Assembly (NCBI GenBank): GCA_016205045.1
Contig: JACQJM010000032.1
Coordinates: forward strand, 1 to 8,372
Direction of reading: 5' to 3'
Length of the DNA stretch: 8,372 bases
Source of the DNA: Elusimicrobiota bacterium
GTDB lineage: Bacteria; Elusimicrobiota; Elusimicrobia; JACQJN01
A program made the translations under genes and the position numbers. Position 1 is the first letter of the stretch, and each line of letters starts with the position of its first letter. Positions 6,018 through 8,372 of the stretch are shown here, in pieces. Below the pieces are notes generated by a model. It was not told the origin of the DNA, ran no database searches, and saw nothing but the letters and a program-made list of their open reading frames with translations.

Positions 6018-6156
6018 CCTCACTTGCCAGGATGGATATCGCAGAAGCAGATGTCTGGCAAGTGAGGGGCGACCCCTCACTTTGGCCGCTAAACATCTCT
6101 GATCTAGCTTCGCGGCAAAGTGAGGCCCAGACTTGTCCCTCACTTGGGTCAAGTGA
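6018..6156. repeat. Chain of CCTCACTT/AAGTGAGG inverted repeats
   Basis: Six arms carrying CCTCACTT or its complement alternate in orientation. Possible helices are 6018-6030 with 6055-6067 (13 bp perfect), 6060-6069 with 6073-6082 (10 bp, 3-base loop), 6075-6089 with 6112-6125 (14 pairs, one bulged G), AAGTGAGG 6118-6125 with CCTCACTT 6138-6145, and 6140-6146 with 6150-6156 (7 bp, loop GGT). Each arm can pair with the one before or after it, so the helices are mutually exclusive. No coding frame here looks genuine. It may be a structured RNA, a 3'-end region of one of the two converging genes, or a cluster of REP-like repeats. Confidence 0.75.
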
Positions 6157-6164
6157 TGGGAGGG

Positions 6165-6193
6165 TGAATTCTTCAGTGGAACTGAAGAATTCA
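6165..6193. other. 13-bp perfect hairpin downstream of the receiver-MBL gene
   Basis: TGAATTCTTCAGT pairs with its exact complement over a GGA loop. It starts 12 bases past the stop of the minus-strand gene, as a 3'-end structure would. It is AT-rich and lacks a T-tract on either strand, so a role as transcript-end stabiliser or Rho-linked terminator is more likely than a classic terminator. A 12-bp palindrome GAGCTATAGCTC (6203-6214) spans the gene's stop codon beside it. Confidence 0.55.
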
Positions 6194-6205
6194 GGTTAGC
6201 TTGAG

Positions 6206-7510
6206 CTATAGCTCCAGCAACAGCCCTTCTCTGGCCATGTCACACTGAAGGGGCCCTTTTCGATCGCGAATGATGTTCTGGGCCTTGGCTAAAATCTTGT
6301 CTAAGACCTCATCAGAATAGGAGGGATTGTGGTGGAAGAAAATAAGTTTTTTGATTTTAGCATTATCGGCCAGTTCTAAAACGTTGAAGGCGCTAGAGTG
6401 CCCCTCATTCTTGTGTTTAAGGTAGTCTTCTTCCGTGTATTGGGCATCATGAATGAGCAGGTCCGCACCCTGACAAAAATCGGATAATTTCTCATCATAG
6501 TCTTGAAGCGCGGTCACATCTTCTCCATATACTTCGCTGTCCGGGCAATAAATGATTTTTTTCCCACCGATTTCGAATTTAAATCCTAAGGTGGTGGAGG
6601 GGTGGTTGGAGTAGAGGGTGTGTAGTTTCACTTGGGGCACCAGTTCATAGGAGTCTTCCAGCAGTTCGTAGATGTCTATTTGAGATTTGGGAGGATGGGG
6701 AATGGAGGAGAAGGATCCATAAAATACATCTTGGATCAAGGTTTGAAGATTTTTTTCGGGGTCGTTGGCGCCTCCCACATGAATTTTATAGCCCTGCTGT
6801 TGAGCGCAGGGGAATGCGCCTAAACCCAGGATATGATCCATGTGAAAATGAGTGAGTAAAATCCACATTTCTTTAGGGCCGTTACGTTTTAAAATCTCGT
6901 TTCCTAGGGGAATAATTCCGCTTCCCGCATCCAAGATGAATAAGCCATGGGGAGTTTCCAAAGAAACACAAGAGGTTTGGTGGCCATACTGGGAAATTTG
7001 ATTGGGGATAGAAGCGGAAAGTCCGCGACACCCCCAGATTCGGAGTTGGATATTGCGAGGGAGAAGGGCTGTCGGACCGGAGTTTTTAGGCTCCTGGGTC
7101 AGCACGGGAGCCGTGGGAACTATTCCCGAGTCTCCTGTTTTAACCAACCGCTGGATCTGTTCCGCAAAGGTCTTAACGTCGTAAGGTTTTTCAATGAAAA
7201 GATCCGCTCCCATTTTATAGGCTTTTTGTTTGTCCATCAAAAAAGACTTGCCCGAAACCATGGCCACCTTGATTTTTTTCATCTCGGGGTCTTTTTTAAT
7301 GGTTTTAAGAAGAGTGATCCCATCGATCCCGGGCATCATCACATCCATCACCATGGCCTTGGGGGTATTTTTCCGCACTAAGGAAATGACCTCTTCGCTA
7401 TCCATGGTCAATTCCGCTTTTAAGCCTGCCTCTAGGAGTAGATTCAGGGTGAGTTGGCCGACAATGGGATCGTCTTCCACGATCAACACGTCCAGCATAT
7501 CCGGAGGCAT
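6206..7510 (-). CDS. Receiver domain fused to metallo-beta-lactamase-fold hydrolase
   Basis: A 434-aa cytoplasmic two-domain protein. Residues 6-125 form a response-regulator receiver: acidic pocket E12, D13, D14 (VLIVEDDP), phospho-acceptor D56 (MVMDVMMPGIDG), S86 (VSG) and K108 (EKPY). A Pro-rich linker (about 126-152) leads to an MBL-fold hydrolase at 153-434 that starts LRIWGCRG. This carries the metal motif THFHMDH (H221, H223, D225, H226), SNHPST (H303), YCPDSE (D324), HDAQY (H354) and FFHHNP (H393/H394), so the active site looks intact. In this subfamily the N-terminal part usually reads GCRGSIP and YGGNTSCV; here it is GCRGLSASIP and YGHQTSCV. The substrate is unknown: a phosphodiester or nucleotide is a family-level guess. 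Phosphorylation by an unlinked histidine kinase probably gates the enzyme. ATG 7510 is preceded by a -10-like box but no ribosome site; M5 is an alternative start. Confidence 0.88.
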   Translation of the reverse strand: MPPDMLDVLIVEDDPIVGQLTLNLLLEAGLKAELTMDSEEVISLVRKNTPKAMVMDVMMPGIDGITLLKTIKKDPEMKKIKVAMVSGKSFLMDKQKAYKMGADLFIEKPYDVKTFAEQIQRLVKTGDSGIVPTAPVLTQEPKNSGPTALLPRNIQLRIWGCRGLSASIPNQISQYGHQTSCVSLETPHGLFILDAGSGIIPLGNEILKRNGPKEMWILLTHFHMDHILGLGAFPCAQQQGYKIHVGGANDPEKNLQTLIQDVFYGSFSSIPHPPKSQIDIYELLEDSYELVPQVKLHTLYSNHPSTTLGFKFEIGGKKIIYCPDSEVYGEDVTALQDYDEKLSDFCQGADLLIHDAQYTEEDYLKHKNEGHSSAFNVLELADNAKIKKLIFFHHNPSYSDEVLDKILAKAQNIIRDRKGPLQCDMAREGLLLEL

Positions 7511-7518
7511 GGGGAAAT

Positions 7519-7527
7519 TCTATAATA
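7519..7527. promoter_or_regulatory. Shared divergent -10 element in a 25-bp gap
   Basis: The gap 7511-7535 separates two divergent starts. On the plus strand TATAAT (7521-7526) ends 9 bases before the rsmD ATG. On the minus strand TATAGA (7524-7519) or TATTAT (7527-7522) lies 8 or 11 bases before ATG 7510. The same AT-rich patch can thus serve both genes, each with a leaderless or almost leaderless transcript. No convincing -35 boxes were found; any would lie inside the opposing gene. Confidence 0.5.
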
Positions 7528-7535
7528 TTTGAAGT

Positions 7536-8255
7536 ATGAGAATCATTGCGGGCAAATTAAAAGGACGAAGGATTCTTTCCCTGTCTAAAAAGTCAGGGTT
7601 GAGGCCCATGATGGCCAGGATCCGGCAGTCGTTGTTCGATATCGTTCGCACCAAAGTCCCTGGTTCTTACTTTCTAGATCTTTTTTCTGGTACGGGATCG
7701 GTGGGACTGGAAGCGCTCTCTCGGGGAGCCCAAAAGGTTTTGTTTTTAGATTTGAGTCCTCAATGCTTGAAAGTGATTGAGAAAAATGTAGATCGGGCTG
7801 GTTTTCGAGAAAAATCTCTCTTGGTGCGGGGAGATGCTAGAAGCAGTCTAAAATGGCTGTTGCATCGAACGGAGAGAGTTCCTTTTGATCTTATTTTTTT
7901 AGGTCCTCCGTATTGGGAGGCCAGTAAGTATCCTCATCTAAGACAAAACAGAAAGGAGGTGAATCCCTCAGAAGCAAGGCCGAGTCCTAACAGCGTATCG
8001 AGCCGGGCCGCTATCCCTTGGTCACACTCCCCCGGTGTTACACCGGGGTCCCACAGGCCCGCCCCTTTAAAAGTGGTGGGGGAAATTCTGCAGCAGATTG
8101 TTTTGGGTGAAATTCTGGCTCCAGAGGGATGGGTGGTGGCCCAGCACCATAGGAAGGAAGTCCCCCTGGTTCCCGAATCTTTGGAAATGTTTCGGCAAAC
8201 GAAGTATGGAGACAACATGCTAAGTTTTTTTAAGTACAAAGATAAGAGGGCTTAG
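7536..8255 (+). CDS. rsmD: 16S rRNA (guanine966-N2)-methyltransferase-like, with in-frame insertion
   Basis: RsmD methylates G966 of 16S rRNA using S-adenosylmethionine. The N-terminus MRIIAGKLKGRRI, the SAM-binding DLFSGTGSVGLEALSRGA (48-65), FDLIFLGPPY (117-126) and the end YGDNMLSFFKYK (224-235) identify the family. Three things are odd. First, the catalytic (D/N)PPY motif reads GPPY; codon 123 is GGT, one transition from GAT. Second, the RPT-x-DRVREALF signature reads RPMMARIRQSLF. Third, about residues 133-177 are extra sequence rich in Ser, Pro, Arg and His, raising the length to 239 from the usual 180-200; the family pattern resumes at LKVVGEILQQI. The frame stays open throughout. The protein may work, may have changed target, or may be inactive. 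The start has no Shine-Dalgarno and is preceded by TATAAT. Confidence 0.85.
   Translation: MRIIAGKLKGRRILSLSKKSGLRPMMARIRQSLFDIVRTKVPGSYFLDLFSGTGSVGLEALSRGAQKVLFLDLSPQCLKVIEKNVDRAGFREKSLLVRGDARSSLKWLLHRTERVPFDLIFLGPPYWEASKYPHLRQNRKEVNPSEARPSPNSVSSRAAIPWSHSPGVTPGSHRPAPLKVVGEILQQIVLGEILAPEGWVVAQHHRKEVPLVPESLEMFRQTKYGDNMLSFFKYKDKRA
7932..8066 (+). repeat. Palindromic GC-rich element inserted in frame in rsmD
   Basis: This stretch has no counterpart in ordinary RsmD proteins. It has nested symmetry: an outer stem CGGGCC (8004-8009) with GGCCCG (8056-8061), and an inner hairpin CCCCGGTGT (8030-8038) with ACACCGGGG (8040-8048), 9 bp over one T. It begins with non-family sequence around AGAAAGGAGGTGAATCC and ends near GGCCCGCCCC. 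About 45 codons are added with no stop in the gene's frame. Boundaries are estimated from where the RsmD family pattern stops and restarts; no clear target duplication was found. Confidence 0.6.
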
Positions 8256-8311
8256 GGCTCGATAAGGAATAATTGGCATAACTCGGAGGCTCAGGTTTGA
8301 TCCCATTTCTA

Positions 8312-8347
8312 GACCGTGCCGTAAGGAGAACGTCTTTGGGCACGGTC
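8312..8347. other. 9-bp inverted repeat in the gap after rsmD
   Basis: GACCGTGCC (8312-8320) and GGCACGGTC (8339-8347) are exact complements around an 18-base loop. A second possible pairing, GCCGTA (8318-8323) with TACGGC (8365-8370), overlaps the first. A short TTTT follows at 8358-8361, too far for a standard terminator. The rest of 8256-8372 shows no gene. It could be the rsmD transcript end or the leader of a gene beyond the window. Confidence 0.45.
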
Positions 8348-8372
8348 CCTGGCCCCATTTTCCATACGGCCA

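Noticed and set aside
6018..6156. CRISPR array
   Set aside because: The repeated arms are short, alternate in orientation and have uneven spacing; there are no unique regular spacers and no cas genes.
5939..6199. Plus-strand frame of 86 codons, and minus-strand frames at 5869-6096 and 5949-6152, between the aldehyde dehydrogenase and the receiver-MBL gene
   Set aside because: They translate the palindromes and inverted repeats (PACRQAG string), have no family resemblance, and lack convincing starts.
6947..7381. Plus-strand frame of 144 codons antisense to the receiver-MBL gene
   Set aside because: It is a shadow of a well-supported gene with intact catalytic motifs on the other strand.
7934..8239. 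Minus-strand frame of 101 codons in the rsmD 3' half
   Set aside because: It is the complement of rsmD and its inserted palindrome, without a start signal or family resemblance.
8291..8320. tRNA-like T-arm (GGTTTGATCCC)
   Set aside because: The five-base T stem does not pair and no acceptor, D or anticodon stems could be built around it.

Overview
The window looks like a piece of a bacterial genome, probably a metagenome-assembled diderm from a poorly cultivated lineage. Pointers are a TreT-type trehalose operon with a DUF5752-like gene, a secreted protein with a FlgD-Ig-like domain, a short two-TM HAMP protein, a perfect CCTGCCGGCAGG-type palindrome of the kind scattered through candidate-phylum genomes, and -10 boxes sitting directly upstream of start codons. 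Omnitrophota is my best guess, at low confidence, because no rRNA or phylogenetic marker other than rsmD is present.

Region 1 (1-3512, + strand) is a tightly overlapping operon: the end of a MalG-type sugar ABC permease (5' end outside the window), an OtsB-like trehalose-phosphatase, a DUF5752-like protein with two similar halves, and a TreT-like trehalose glycosyltransferring synthase. Gene junctions overlap by 4, 10 and 8 bases, so translation is probably coupled. The likely theme is uptake and synthesis or turnover of trehalose or a related disaccharide. The permease reading frame runs through a heptanucleotide repeat at the window edge.

Region 2 (3509-4358, - strand) holds two small genes: a secreted FlgD-Ig-like protein and a two-TM HAMP protein whose Shine-Dalgarno lies in a TCC/GGA trinucleotide run. 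They share a promoter with a perfect TTGACA box, divergent from region 3.

Region 3 (4359-5920, + strand) is a complete NAD(P)-dependent aldehyde dehydrogenase with an extended -10 promoter that seems to produce a leaderless mRNA and has a helically phased direct repeat upstream.

Region 4 (5921-6205) has no convincing gene. It is filled with stem-loops: a 26-bp perfect palindrome, a chain of alternating CCTCACTT/AAGTGAGG arms that can pair in mutually exclusive ways, and a 13-bp hairpin.

Region 5 (6206-8255) has two divergent genes separated by 25 bp: a receiver domain fused to a metallo-beta-lactamase-fold hydrolase (- strand) and rsmD, a 16S rRNA methyltransferase (+ strand). The rsmD frame carries about 45 extra codons made of a GC-rich palindromic element inserted in frame, and its catalytic (D/N)PPY motif reads GPPY.

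Region 6 (8256-8372) is non-coding as far as visible and contains a 9-bp inverted repeat. The most distinctive signals are the in-frame palindromic element in rsmD and the hairpin chain at 5921-6205.
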